The notes under the pieces: generated by a model
Told to the model about the DNA's origin: nothing
Database searches by the model: none
Seen by the model: the letters and a program-made list of their open reading frames with translations, nothing else
Assembly (NCBI GenBank): GCA_945872805.1
Contig: CAMCBE010000054.1
Coordinates: forward strand, 1 to 9,126
Direction of reading: 5' to 3'
Origin: Chitinophaga pinensis
GTDB taxonomy: Bacteria; Bacteroidota; Bacteroidia; Chitinophagales; Chitinophagaceae
DNA length: 9,126 bases
Position numbers and translations under genes: made by a program
Shown: positions 1 to 5,607 of the stretch, piece after piece
Numbering within the stretch: position 1 is the stretch's first letter
Layout: every line of letters starts with the position of its first letter

Positions 1-203
1 ATACCTTCAAACATGCCCGGTTTGGTTCTTGGCTTCCAAATACCTGCACGCAACATATCCACCTTACCTGTATTGGCAAGTCGTTGTGCCGTGGCGAGTA
101 CCTGCTCTTCAGTTTCTGCACTGCAAGGCCCAGAAATAATAAGAGGGCGTTTATTCCAAGCAGCTTTTACAATTGATTGATGACTTTCTTGTGTTGTTTC
201 CAT
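1..203 (-). CDS. aroF: 3-deoxy-7-phosphoheptulonate (DAHP) synthase, N-terminal part (cut by window edge)
   Basis: First enzyme of the shikimate pathway; it condenses phosphoenolpyruvate and erythrose 4-phosphate in the cytoplasm. Only 67 residues are inside the window. They contain the family motif ISGPCSAETEEQ (about residues 24-34) and the PEP-binding stretch LRAGIWKPRTKPG (51-63), in which the Lys-Pro-Arg-Thr signature of type I DAHP synthases is intact. The sequence most resembles the short (type I-beta) forms of Bacteroidota, which usually carry a C-terminal type II chorismate mutase domain; that part would lie left of position 1 and cannot be confirmed. The start ATG (203-201) lies 40 bp after the tyrA stop, and the gene appears to be the last visible member of the pheA operon. 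No Shine-Dalgarno sequence is present. The family call is firm; the gene symbol is used loosely. Confidence 0.93.
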   Translation of the reverse strand, partial: METTQESHQSIVKAAWNKRPLIISGPCSAETEEQVLATAQRLANTGKVDMLRAGIWKPRTKPGMFEG

Positions 204-243
204 GATGTAAAATTAACGTTTAAAAAAGAATCTTTATTTTATA

Positions 244-1098
244 CTAATGAATGATCCTACGGATCTGATTTGCTTTTTCCATTAACTCGTGAAGATAATC
301 CCAGTTCTCTTTCTCTAAACAAGATTGAAATTTTCTTAGCTGCATGATGTGCTCATTCAATACATCCAGAATATTATCCTTGTTTTGCCTTAAGATCGGA
401 GTCCACATATCCGGACTACTCTTTGCCAACCTTACTGTACTTTCAAATCCAGCACTAGCCATTTCAAAAATGGCACTATCTTCCTTTTCCTTTTCAAGCA
501 CTGTATTAGCCAATGCGAATGACGTGATATGAGAGATATGACTAACATATGCAGCATGAAGATCGTGATCATGGGCATCCATTTCAAAAATGCGCATCTT
601 TAACTTGCCGAAAAGGAATTTAACATATTCAATGGCCTCTTCACTACTATCCTTAGCGTCACAAATAATGACTGATTTATCTTCGAATGCACCTTCCACT
701 GCTGCAGTAGGCCCACTATATTCTGTTCCCCACATTGGATGTGCAGCGACAAACTGTCTTCTTTTTGGATGGTCTCTCACCGCATCAATCAACAAGCTTT
801 TTGTAGAGCCTAAATCAATGACTATTTGTTGATCAACTAAGTCAAGTATTTTAGGCACCAGCGCAACCATACTGTCAACTGGTATAGCAACGAGGATAAC
901 ATCTGACTTTGAGACAGCCTCTTCCATACTCAACATCTCATCAACAAGATGCAGTGAAAGGGCTTGCTCTGCATGAAGTGGATTACTGTCAATACCCACA
1001 ACATGATTGGATATGCCTTTCTTCTTACACTGAAGGGCAAGTGAGCCGCCAATAAGACCCACGCCAACTATGGCAATATTTTTTTTAGCTACATTCAT
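244..1098 (-). CDS. tyrA: Prephenate dehydrogenase
   Basis: NAD(P)-dependent oxidative decarboxylation of prephenate to 4-hydroxyphenylpyruvate, the tyrosine branch. The 284-residue protein has an N-terminal Rossmann fold with the dinucleotide loop GVGLIGGS (residues 12-19). It then shows the family motif AAHPMWGTEYSGP (118-130, with His120), the helical histidine motif YVSHISH (184-190), and STVRLAKSSPDMW (220-232), which holds the arginine expected to bind the prephenate carboxylate. The length is typical of the monofunctional enzyme: there is no N-terminal chorismate mutase domain and no C-terminal ACT domain, so feedback control would have to come from elsewhere, for example transcription attenuation. 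The gene starts 65 bp after the aminotransferase stop and ends 40 bp before the DAHP synthase start, consistent with one operon. Whether the substrate could be arogenate rather than prephenate is not decided by the sequence. Confidence 0.95.
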   Translation of the reverse strand: MNVAKKNIAIVGVGLIGGSLALQCKKKGISNHVVGIDSNPLHAEQALSLHLVDEMLSMEEAVSKSDVILVAIPVDSMVALVPKILDLVDQQIVIDLGSTKSLLIDAVRDHPKRRQFVAAHPMWGTEYSGPTAAVEGAFEDKSVIICDAKDSSEEAIEYVKFLFGKLKMRIFEMDAHDHDLHAAYVSHISHITSFALANTVLEKEKEDSAIFEMASAGFESTVRLAKSSPDMWTPILRQNKDNILDVLNEHIMQLRKFQSCLEKENWDYLHELMEKANQIRRIIH

Positions 1099-1163
1099 TT
1101 GTTCAACTACTTAAAACCTGCTTTTCGTTTAATTTAAAGTTTGCTCAATCTATTACTCGTCTT

Positions 1164-2345
1164 CTATTCTTTTAACTTATTCACTCTATTAATAGCTTCT
1201 TTCAAGACTTCTTCTTTGCTACATAAACTCACCCGAACAAATGCATCACCTGCATCCCCAAAAATCCCTCCGGGCGTAATGAACACGCGTGCTTCATTCA
1301 ACACTTTATCACTCAACTCATATCCGGACTTGAATTCTGTAGGAATAGCTGCCCACACAAACATTCCAACTTGATCTTTAGAATAAGTACAATCAAGTAA
1401 ATCAAGTAAATCACAGGCTAACTTTTTTCTAGTCGTATAAATTTGATTAATACCATCAAACCAATCCTTACCCAACTCTAATGCTTTAGATGCTGCAAGT
1501 TGAACAGGTAAAAACATGCCACTATCCATATTGCTTTTAAACCTCAAGATGGCATTGATATGTTCAGCAGAAGCAATAATCATCCCAACACGCCAACCTG
1601 CCATGTTGTGTGACTTGCTCAAGGTATTGAGCTCAATGACCACTTCTTTATTCACATCAAACTCCAATAAACTTGTAGGATAATCATTCAAAATAAAACT
1701 GTATGGATTATCATGTACTATCATTAGGTTTTCTTGCTTTGCAAACGCAATGATTTCGCTCAATAATTTTTTATCTGGGAGTTGCCCCGTAGGCATATGA
1801 GGGTAATTGAGAAAAATAATTTTCACAACCCCTTGTGCAGATGAATTATACTCATCAATCATTTTCTTCCAAACGGCTAAGTCGGGATGCCAATTGTTTT
1901 GGGACTCAAGCCTATATGAAAGGACCGTTCCTCCAGAAAGCTTGACAGCACTGCTATATGTTGGATAACCGGGGTTTGGCACTAAGGCAGCATCGCCATC
2001 TTGAAGATACGTCATGCATATGTGCATAATACCTTCTTTACTTCCTATTAAGGGAAGCACCTCAGTATCAGGATTCACAAGAATAGTATACCATTTTTTA
2101 TACCATGCAGAAATCGCATTTCGAAATATTGGTGATCCTTTATAGGATTGATATGCGTGTGTGTTTTGCTTTGCGGCTTCCGCGTGTAATACTTCTACAA
2201 CTGATGGGTGAGGTGGGAGATCAGGACTTCCAATACCCAAATTAATAACAGCATGCCCTGCCTTATTAAGCTCATCGATTTCTCGAAGCTTAGTTGAGAA
2301 ATAATATTCTCCAATTCCATTTAATCTAGATGATACCGGTATCAT
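1164..2345 (-). CDS. PLP-dependent class I/II aminotransferase, probable aromatic aminotransferase
   Basis: A 393-residue fold-type I aminotransferase. The visible motifs are NLGIGSPDLPPHP (35-47), PNPGYPTY (123-130), NYPHMPTG (180-187, the usual Asn-Pro-Thr-Gly substrate/PLP loop), HDNPYSF (211-217, with Asp212 and Tyr215 expected to hold the pyridine ring), and SKSHNMAGWRVGM (243-255) with Lys244 as the Schiff-base lysine. FVRVSLC follows, in which Arg371 is the likely carboxylate-binding arginine. Its place between pheA and tyrA suggests that it performs the last transamination of phenylpyruvate and 4-hydroxyphenylpyruvate to Phe and Tyr. This is inferred from context: related sequences are also annotated as aspartate- or diaminopimelate-type aminotransferases. 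The ATG overlaps the pheA stop by 4 bases (ATGA, 2345-2342), a sign of translational coupling. Confidence 0.9.
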   Translation of the reverse strand: MIPVSSRLNGIGEYYFSTKLREIDELNKAGHAVINLGIGSPDLPPHPSVVEVLHAEAAKQNTHAYQSYKGSPIFRNAISAWYKKWYTILVNPDTEVLPLIGSKEGIMHICMTYLQDGDAALVPNPGYPTYSSAVKLSGGTVLSYRLESQNNWHPDLAVWKKMIDEYNSSAQGVVKIIFLNYPHMPTGQLPDKKLLSEIIAFAKQENLMIVHDNPYSFILNDYPTSLLEFDVNKEVVIELNTLSKSHNMAGWRVGMIIASAEHINAILRFKSNMDSGMFLPVQLAASKALELGKDWFDGINQIYTTRKKLACDLLDLLDCTYSKDQVGMFVWAAIPTEFKSGYELSDKVLNEARVFITPGGIFGDAGDAFVRVSLCSKEEVLKEAINRVNKLKE

Positions 2346-3232
2346 GAGGCTGAATTGAATTTTCCTTTTTTATAAATACCCAGCACACGCATGTACTTTG
2401 TTTTGGCTGTCAATTTTTTTAGAAGTGAATTGAATTGCTTTAACGATTCAAATTCCAGATCTGCATGAAAACCATATTTAAATTGACTGCCGGCGATGGG
2501 AAACGATTGGAGCTTACTGATATTAATATCTTGAGAAGCAATAAGTGCAAGTACTTTTGCCAAACATCCTTTATCATGATCGGTATGAAAATTAATTGAT
2601 GCCTTATTTGCACCTTCGACAACAGAAGGATGCTGTTGCAAAACCAAGAAACGAGTATAATTGTGTTTTACGTCGTTGATTTTAGGAGCAATCAATTCAA
2701 GATCAAACATCTCCGCAGCAAGTTTACTAGCAATTGCTGCAATATGCTTACTCTTTTTGAGGTGAACATGCTTTGCACTCAACGCCGTATCATCAGTCTC
2801 AATCAATTTCCATGGATACGTGTTTAAAAAACCAAGGCATTGCTGCAGCGCCATAGGATGTGAATGAACCTCTTTGACATCAGACAACTTTACTCCAGGG
2901 TTAACCATTAAATTTTGATCGATTTGGAGGTAGACTTCACCTGCTACAAAAAGAGATGACTTTTGCAATAAGTTATAATTAGGAAGGATACTACCCGCGA
3001 TAGAATTCTCAATCGCCATAATACCACCACTGGCTTTTTTAGAATCTGATGCATCCCGAATAAGATCGATGAACGTTGCGCATGGAAGAATTTCAACCTT
3101 TTTTCCAAAAAACTTCCGAGCAGCGACTTGATGAAAACTCCCTTCATAGCCTTGAATGGCAATAGGTTTGGAGGTAGCCACCGTGGTAGACTTTTCCAGC
3201 TTTTGACCTTTATTTTTTTTCTTTTTGGACAT
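2342..3232 (-). CDS. pheA: Prephenate dehydratase with C-terminal ACT domain
   Basis: Converts prephenate to phenylpyruvate, committing flux to phenylalanine. The 296-residue protein has the catalytic periplasmic-binding-like domain with QGYEGSFHQVAA (27-38), AIENSIAG (73-80), HSHPMALQQC (123-132) and the catalytic NYTRF motif (191-195, Thr193). A C-terminal ACT domain starts around 212 and includes KGCLAKVLALIASQDINISKLQSFP (221-245, the region that binds Phe as feedback inhibitor in the family). There is no chorismate mutase domain. The first 24 residues form an extension, starting with MSKKKKNKG and rich in lysine, before the usual start of the fold; a GTG at codon 18 is a possible but less likely alternative start. 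It is the first enzyme gene after the leader peptide and attenuator, beginning 16 bp after the attenuator T-run. The next gene overlaps by ATGA. Confidence 0.95.
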   Translation of the reverse strand: MSKKKKNKGQKLEKSTTVATSKPIAIQGYEGSFHQVAARKFFGKKVEILPCATFIDLIRDASDSKKASGGIMAIENSIAGSILPNYNLLQKSSLFVAGEVYLQIDQNLMVNPGVKLSDVKEVHSHPMALQQCLGFLNTYPWKLIETDDTALSAKHVHLKKSKHIAAIASKLAAEMFDLELIAPKINDVKHNYTRFLVLQQHPSVVEGANKASINFHTDHDKGCLAKVLALIASQDINISKLQSFPIAGSQFKYGFHADLEFESLKQFNSLLKKLTAKTKYMRVLGIYKKGKFNSAS

Positions 3233-3248
3233 CGTTCATTTACTATTT

Positions 3249-3278
3249 AAAAAAAATCCCGGTAGTGTTACCGGGATT
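3249..3278 (-). terminator. Attenuator terminator hairpin upstream of pheA
   Basis: On the minus strand a perfect 10-bp stem (arm 3278-3269 AATCCCGGTA, loop ACAC 3268-3265, arm 3264-3255 TACCGGGATT) runs directly into an uninterrupted run of eight T (3256-3249). This is a canonical intrinsic terminator in the minus direction only; the plus-strand side has no T-run. It lies between the aromatic leader peptide and pheA, only 16 bp before the pheA ATG. That leaves no room for a complete promoter downstream, so pheA transcription must pass through it, as expected for an attenuator. It is also the only convincing terminator after the upstream helicase gene, so it may end that transcript as well. 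Confidence 0.92.
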
Positions 3279-3347
3279 CTTATGTTGATATATCTTGTTA
3301 TTATTTGTTCAACAAAGGGATCCCGTACTACCGCTAAAGTAGTAGTA
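3249..3347 (-). promoter_or_regulatory. Phe/Tyr transcription attenuator with mutually exclusive RNA structures
   Basis: Three alternative pairings can be drawn by eye on the minus-strand RNA. Pairing 1:2: TACTAC (3344-3339, two of the Tyr codons) with GTAGTA (3331-3326), 6 bp with a 7-nt loop. Pairing 2:3: TACGGGAT (3327-3320) with ATCCC-G-GTA (3277-3269), 8 bp with one bulged G; this uses the 5' arm of the terminator and so acts as antiterminator. Pairing 3:4 is the terminator hairpin itself. Segment 2 imitates the 3' arm of the terminator. A ribosome stalled on the aromatic codons would cover segment 1 and free segment 2 to form the antiterminator. A ribosome reaching the stop codon (3311-3309) would cover segment 2 and allow termination. 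The pairings are seen directly; the mechanism is inferred from known attenuators such as pheL and trpL. Confidence 0.85.
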
Positions 3348-3380
3348 AAAATAAAAACGGGCTGTCTTTGGCATATTCAT
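3309..3380 (-). CDS. Phe/Tyr-rich leader peptide of the pheA operon
   Basis: A 23-codon ORF (ATG at 3380-3378, TGA at 3311-3309) beginning MNMPKTAR and ending SGSTGSLC. Codons 9-15 (3356-3336) are seven consecutive aromatic codons, reading Phe-Tyr-Phe-Tyr-Tyr-Tyr-Phe. Such a run is very unlikely by chance and is the hallmark of a regulatory leader peptide, comparable to pheL of enterobacteria, although there the run is mostly Phe. Four Tyr and three Phe codons fit an operon that makes both amino acids. Its distal codons encode the RNA segment that can pair with the terminator. A second in-frame ATG (codon 3, 3374-3372) could also start translation. The ORF lies 40 bp after the helicase stop and 76 bp before pheA. 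The peptide itself probably has no function beyond being translated. Confidence 0.88.
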   Translation of the reverse strand: MNMPKTARFYFYYYFSGSTGSLC

Positions 3381-3384
3381 GAAA

Positions 3385-3416
3385 CAAATATAAGGAACTG
3401 AATGTAGTTAAACAAT
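3385..3416 (-). promoter_or_regulatory. Bacteroidota-type promoter of the leader-pheA-aminotransferase-tyrA-DAHP synthase operon
   Basis: On the minus strand, TATATTTG (3392-3385) matches the Bacteroidota -7 consensus TAnnTTTG perfectly. A -33-like ATTG lies at 3416-3413 with a 20-nt spacer, the same spacing as in the candidate promoter upstream of the nucleotidyltransferase gene. Transcription would start at about 3381-3380, practically at the leader ATG. The whole promoter fits into the 40 bp between the helicase stop codon and the leader ORF. The motif match is seen; the start site is inferred from the consensus geometry. Confidence 0.68.
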
Positions 3417-3420
3417 ATTT

Positions 3421-5157
3421 TTAATAGTTATTTCTAGAGCCTCCTGTTTCGGCATCATTCATCCTAATCCTTCTTCCCTTGAATTTTTTACCATCAAGTG
3501 ACTTTATCATTTGATTTGCTGCTCCGCCTTCTATCTCTACCCAGCTATTCATATCCTTCATGTCAATTTTACCCAAAACATCCTTACTAAGATCACTCAT
3601 GTCTAAGATAAACTGTAAAAAACTAGCCTTATAAAAACCATCTTTCGTGCCTAAGTTGACAAATAGTTTTTTATAGCTACCTGCAGCACCACTTGATCCT
3701 CCATCTCTTCGTTCAGAACCACCTTCTCTTCCGAAAGAGCTACGCCCTGCCGAACGACCTTGACTACGAGAGTCGCCACGAGAATCTCCGCGAGAGTCGC
3801 CACGCGACGACGGCCTTTCAGAACGCCTATCATCCCTCATATTAAGGTCTGCTGCATTCTCATAATACTGAAGGAAACGATCAAACTCAAGCGCGGCTAC
3901 ACGTTGAAGAATTTCTTCTTTCGTTACATCCTCGAATTTTTCTTTTAACAAAGGAATATAGGTCTCATATTCACCGTGACTAATATCCGCTTTGAGGAGC
4001 TTATCAATAAAATGGAAAAACTGCTTACGGCATACATCTTTGCCTGATGGAATATCCATCTTGTGCAAACTATTGTTAATCAATTTTTCGATTTGCCTGA
4101 GTCTATATTGTTCACGAGATGTAACCAATGAAACACAAACACCATTCTTACCCGCACGACCAGTTCGGCCACTTCTATGGGTGTATACCTCTACATCATC
4201 AGGGAGCTCATAATTAATAACGTGTGTGATGTCTTTCACATCAATTCCCCGTGCTGCCACATCAGTAGCTATCAATAATTGAATACTTTTTTCTCTAAAC
4301 CTACCCATTACTTTATCCCGTTGAACTTGGGTTAAATCACCGTGAAGGGCTTCAATGTCATAGCCCTCTCGAATAAGTGATTCTGTAATAGATTGGGCAT
4401 CAGCCTTTGTCCTGGTGAAAATAATCCCATAAATGCCTGGGTTAAAATCAATGATTCGCTTTAGGGTTTGATATCGATTAACCCCTGAGGTTACATAATA
4501 TTGGTGATCAATATTCACATTGGCTGCATTCATCTTGCCTATAGTGATTTCATGGGGCTTATCCATATACCGTTTGCTCACCTGCTTCACTTCTGATGGC
4601 ATAGTGGCACTGAATAACCAAATACTTTTCCTATTGGGAGAATTTTTCAAGATAAATTCGATGTCGTCACGGAATCCCATGTTAAGCATCTCATCAGCCT
4701 CGTCTAAAACAATGTATTCAATATTTTCTAGGTCAATAGCCTTCCTTTCGATCAAATCAATTAATCTTCCTGGTGTAGCAACCACTACTTGTGCGCCTTG
4801 CCTTAAATCACGAATTTGCTGGGAAATGGATGCACCCCCATAAACCGCTACCATTTTGGTTCCTTTCTTATAACGGCCAAAATTCATCAAATCTTTGGTG
4901 ATTTGCATACACAACTCACGGGTTGGACAAACCATCAGCGCTACGGGTGTTTTAGCCTTAGAATCAACTAATTGTAGCAGCGGAAGTCCAAATGCAGCCG
5001 TTTTCCCCGTGCCCGTTTGAGCCAATCCCACAAAATCTTTAGTCCCACTTAATAAAATAGGTATCGCTTGTTCCTGTATTGGTGTAGGTTCAGTAAAACC
5101 AAGTGCTTTGATGCCTTGGAGCAATATCTCTTCAATGCCTAACTCTTCAAAACTCAT
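3421..5157 (-). CDS. deaD: DEAD-box ATP-dependent RNA helicase (DeaD/CsdA/DbpA type)
   Basis: A 578-residue RNA helicase that unwinds structured RNA using ATP; relatives act in ribosome assembly, mRNA turnover and cold adaptation. The order of motifs is complete: Q motif FTEPTPIQEQ (21-30), Walker A AQTGTGKT (46-53), PTREL (78-82), TPGR (128-131), DEAD (152-155), SAT (183-185), ARGID (302-306) and HRSGRTGRAG (327-336). A linker of about 440-494 is rich in Arg, Gly and Ser, with three tandem RGDS units. Residues from about 496 to 570 (starting KKLFVNLGTKDGF) form the DbpA/CsdA-type RNA-binding domain. The ATG at 5157 fits the Q-motif spacing and lies about ten bases downstream of the predicted transcription start. 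The product is a typical full-length member. The symbol is given by family, not by orthology; csdA or dbpA would be alternatives. Confidence 0.95.
   Translation of the reverse strand: MSFEELGIEEILLQGIKALGFTEPTPIQEQAIPILLSGTKDFVGLAQTGTGKTAAFGLPLLQLVDSKAKTPVALMVCPTRELCMQITKDLMNFGRYKKGTKMVAVYGGASISQQIRDLRQGAQVVVATPGRLIDLIERKAIDLENIEYIVLDEADEMLNMGFRDDIEFILKNSPNRKSIWLFSATMPSEVKQVSKRYMDKPHEITIGKMNAANVNIDHQYYVTSGVNRYQTLKRIIDFNPGIYGIIFTRTKADAQSITESLIREGYDIEALHGDLTQVQRDKVMGRFREKSIQLLIATDVAARGIDVKDITHVINYELPDDVEVYTHRSGRTGRAGKNGVCVSLVTSREQYRLRQIEKLINNSLHKMDIPSGKDVCRKQFFHFIDKLLKADISHGEYETYIPLLKEKFEDVTKEEILQRVAALEFDRFLQYYENAADLNMRDDRRSERPSSRGDSRGDSRGDSRSQGRSAGRSSFGREGGSERRDGGSSGAAGSYKKLFVNLGTKDGFYKASFLQFILDMSDLSKDVLGKIDMKDMNSWVEIEGGAANQMIKSLDGKKFKGRRIRMNDAETGGSRNNY
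3769..3804 (-). repeat. Three tandem 12-bp units encoding RGDS in the helicase linker
   Basis: On the minus strand the units CGTGGCGACTCT, CGCGGAGATTCT and CGTGGCGACTCT follow each other. The outer two are identical and the middle one differs only at third codon positions. They encode residues 452-463 of the helicase, between the helicase core and the RNA-binding domain. Arg/Gly-rich linkers are usual in this family and are thought to bind RNA loosely. The synonymous differences suggest an older expansion rather than a recent one. Confidence 0.85.
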
Positions 5158-5170
5158 AATAATATTTTTG

Positions 5171-5178
5171 CAAAGATA
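5171..5178 (-). promoter_or_regulatory. -7 promoter element of the helicase gene
   Basis: TATCTTTG on the minus strand matches TAnnTTTG exactly and lies 13 bp before the helicase ATG. It would give a transcript with a leader of about ten bases. No good TTTG-like -33 element is seen at the usual spacing, so the call rests on one element only. The very short leader argues against a cold-shock-type 5' UTR at this gene. Confidence 0.5.
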
Positions 5179-5235
5179 ATCTATATGCCCGAGAAATGGG
5201 ATTAGCGCAATTGCTTGATTATCAGTAGATTAAAT

Positions 5236-5268
5236 AAAAAAAGTCATTCCGTAGAGACGGAACGACTT
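5236..5268 (-). terminator. Intrinsic terminator after the small lipoprotein gene
   Basis: Minus-strand RNA forms a 12-bp stem (5268-5257 with 5252-5241, loop of four bases) in which the single imperfect position is a G-U wobble, followed by a U-run (5242-5236). On the plus strand the same position would be an A-C mismatch and there is no T-run, so it works in the minus direction. It lies 29 bp after the lipoprotein stop codon and separates that gene from the helicase. Confidence 0.88.
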
Positions 5269-5297
5269 CAACGATTGCTTGCCATATAAAAAAAAGA

Positions 5298-5471
5298 TTA
5301 CTTAGCAGCGGCAGTATCAACAGCAGCAGCAGTATCAGCAGCAGCAGTTGTGTCAACAGCAACAACAGTTGTGTCAACAGCAGCAGCAGCAGTATCAGTT
5401 GTTGCAGCAGAATCAGAACCTCCGCAAGAAGCAAGAGCAGCCATAGCTAAGATTACAAATAACTTTTTCAT
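5298..5471 (-). CDS. Small Ala/Asp/Thr-rich lipoprotein
   Basis: A 57-residue ORF with a clear lipoprotein signal: MKKL, a hydrophobic stretch, then the lipobox LASC with the lipidated Cys16, followed by GGSD. The predicted mature part (about 41 residues) is almost only Ala, Asp, Thr and Val in repeating units such as VDTT and DTAAA, with one terminal Lys. It has no recognisable fold and is probably disordered and acidic. Short low-complexity lipoproteins of this style are common in Bacteroidota; their role is not known to me. The gene has its own terminator (5236-5268) and is divergent from the sigma-factor gene, with 136 bp between the two starts. A degenerate promoter may exist (TTTG at 5520-5517, TCAATTTT at 5498-5491), but it is weak. 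The coding case rests on the clean lipobox, the terminator and the long alternative-free reading. Confidence 0.85.
   Translation of the reverse strand: MKKLFVILAMAALASCGGSDSAATTDTAAAAVDTTVVAVDTTAAADTAAAVDTAAAK
5321..5398 (-). repeat. Imperfect direct repeats inside the lipoprotein gene
   Basis: An 18-bp sequence CAGCAGCAGCAGTATCAG (plus-strand reading) occurs at 5321-5338 and again at 5381-5398, exactly 60 bp apart. Between them a 17-bp sequence, CAGTTGTGTCAACAGCA, occurs twice (5345-5361 and 5366-5382), 21 bp apart. Both periods are multiples of three, so the reading frame is kept. The pattern suggests growth of the mature lipoprotein by internal duplication or slippage. Confidence 0.8.
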
Positions 5472-5528
5472 TCGTTAATTTTTTAATGTTAAAATTGAAT
5501 AATATCTAATAATACACAAAGTAAAAGA

Positions 5529-5576
5529 AAGTAACCCGGATTTTAAAAGTTTTTTTTGTTGTTTTGTGGGTTACTT
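5529..5576. repeat. 9-bp inverted repeat between the lipoprotein and sigma-factor genes
   Basis: AAGTAACCC (5529-5537) and its exact reverse complement GGGTTACTT (5568-5576) are separated by 30 bp that include a T-rich stretch. It lies in the divergent intergenic region, upstream of both genes. The right arm starts 2 bp after a possible -33 TTTG (5563-5566) for the sigma factor; the matching -7 candidate TAGGTATT (5588-5595) is poor. It could be a regulator binding site or a weak stem-loop; nothing in the sequence decides this. Confidence 0.4.
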
Positions 5577-5607
5577 ATAACGAGAACTAGGTATTAAATA
5601 AACGCAA

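Noticed and set aside
3317..3324. Palindrome GGGATCCC inside the leader ORF as a protein binding site
   Set aside because: It is explained by the attenuator: its left half is the segment that pairs with the terminator arm. An 8-bp palindrome alone is weak evidence for a binding site.
4520..4843. 107-residue open frame on the plus strand opposite the helicase
   Set aside because: Antisense shadow of a strongly conserved helicase coding region, with no recognisable domain or promoter.
5222..5434. 70-residue leucine-rich open frame on the minus strand
   Set aside because: It is the out-of-frame shadow of the CAG/GCT repeats in the lipoprotein gene, runs through its terminator, and has no signal of its own.
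5562..5595. Promoter for the sigma factor from TTTTG (5562-5566) and TAGGTATT (5588-5595)
   Set aside because: The spacing of 21 bp is acceptable, but the -7 element matches the consensus at too few positions; mentioned only as a possibility in the inverted-repeat entry.
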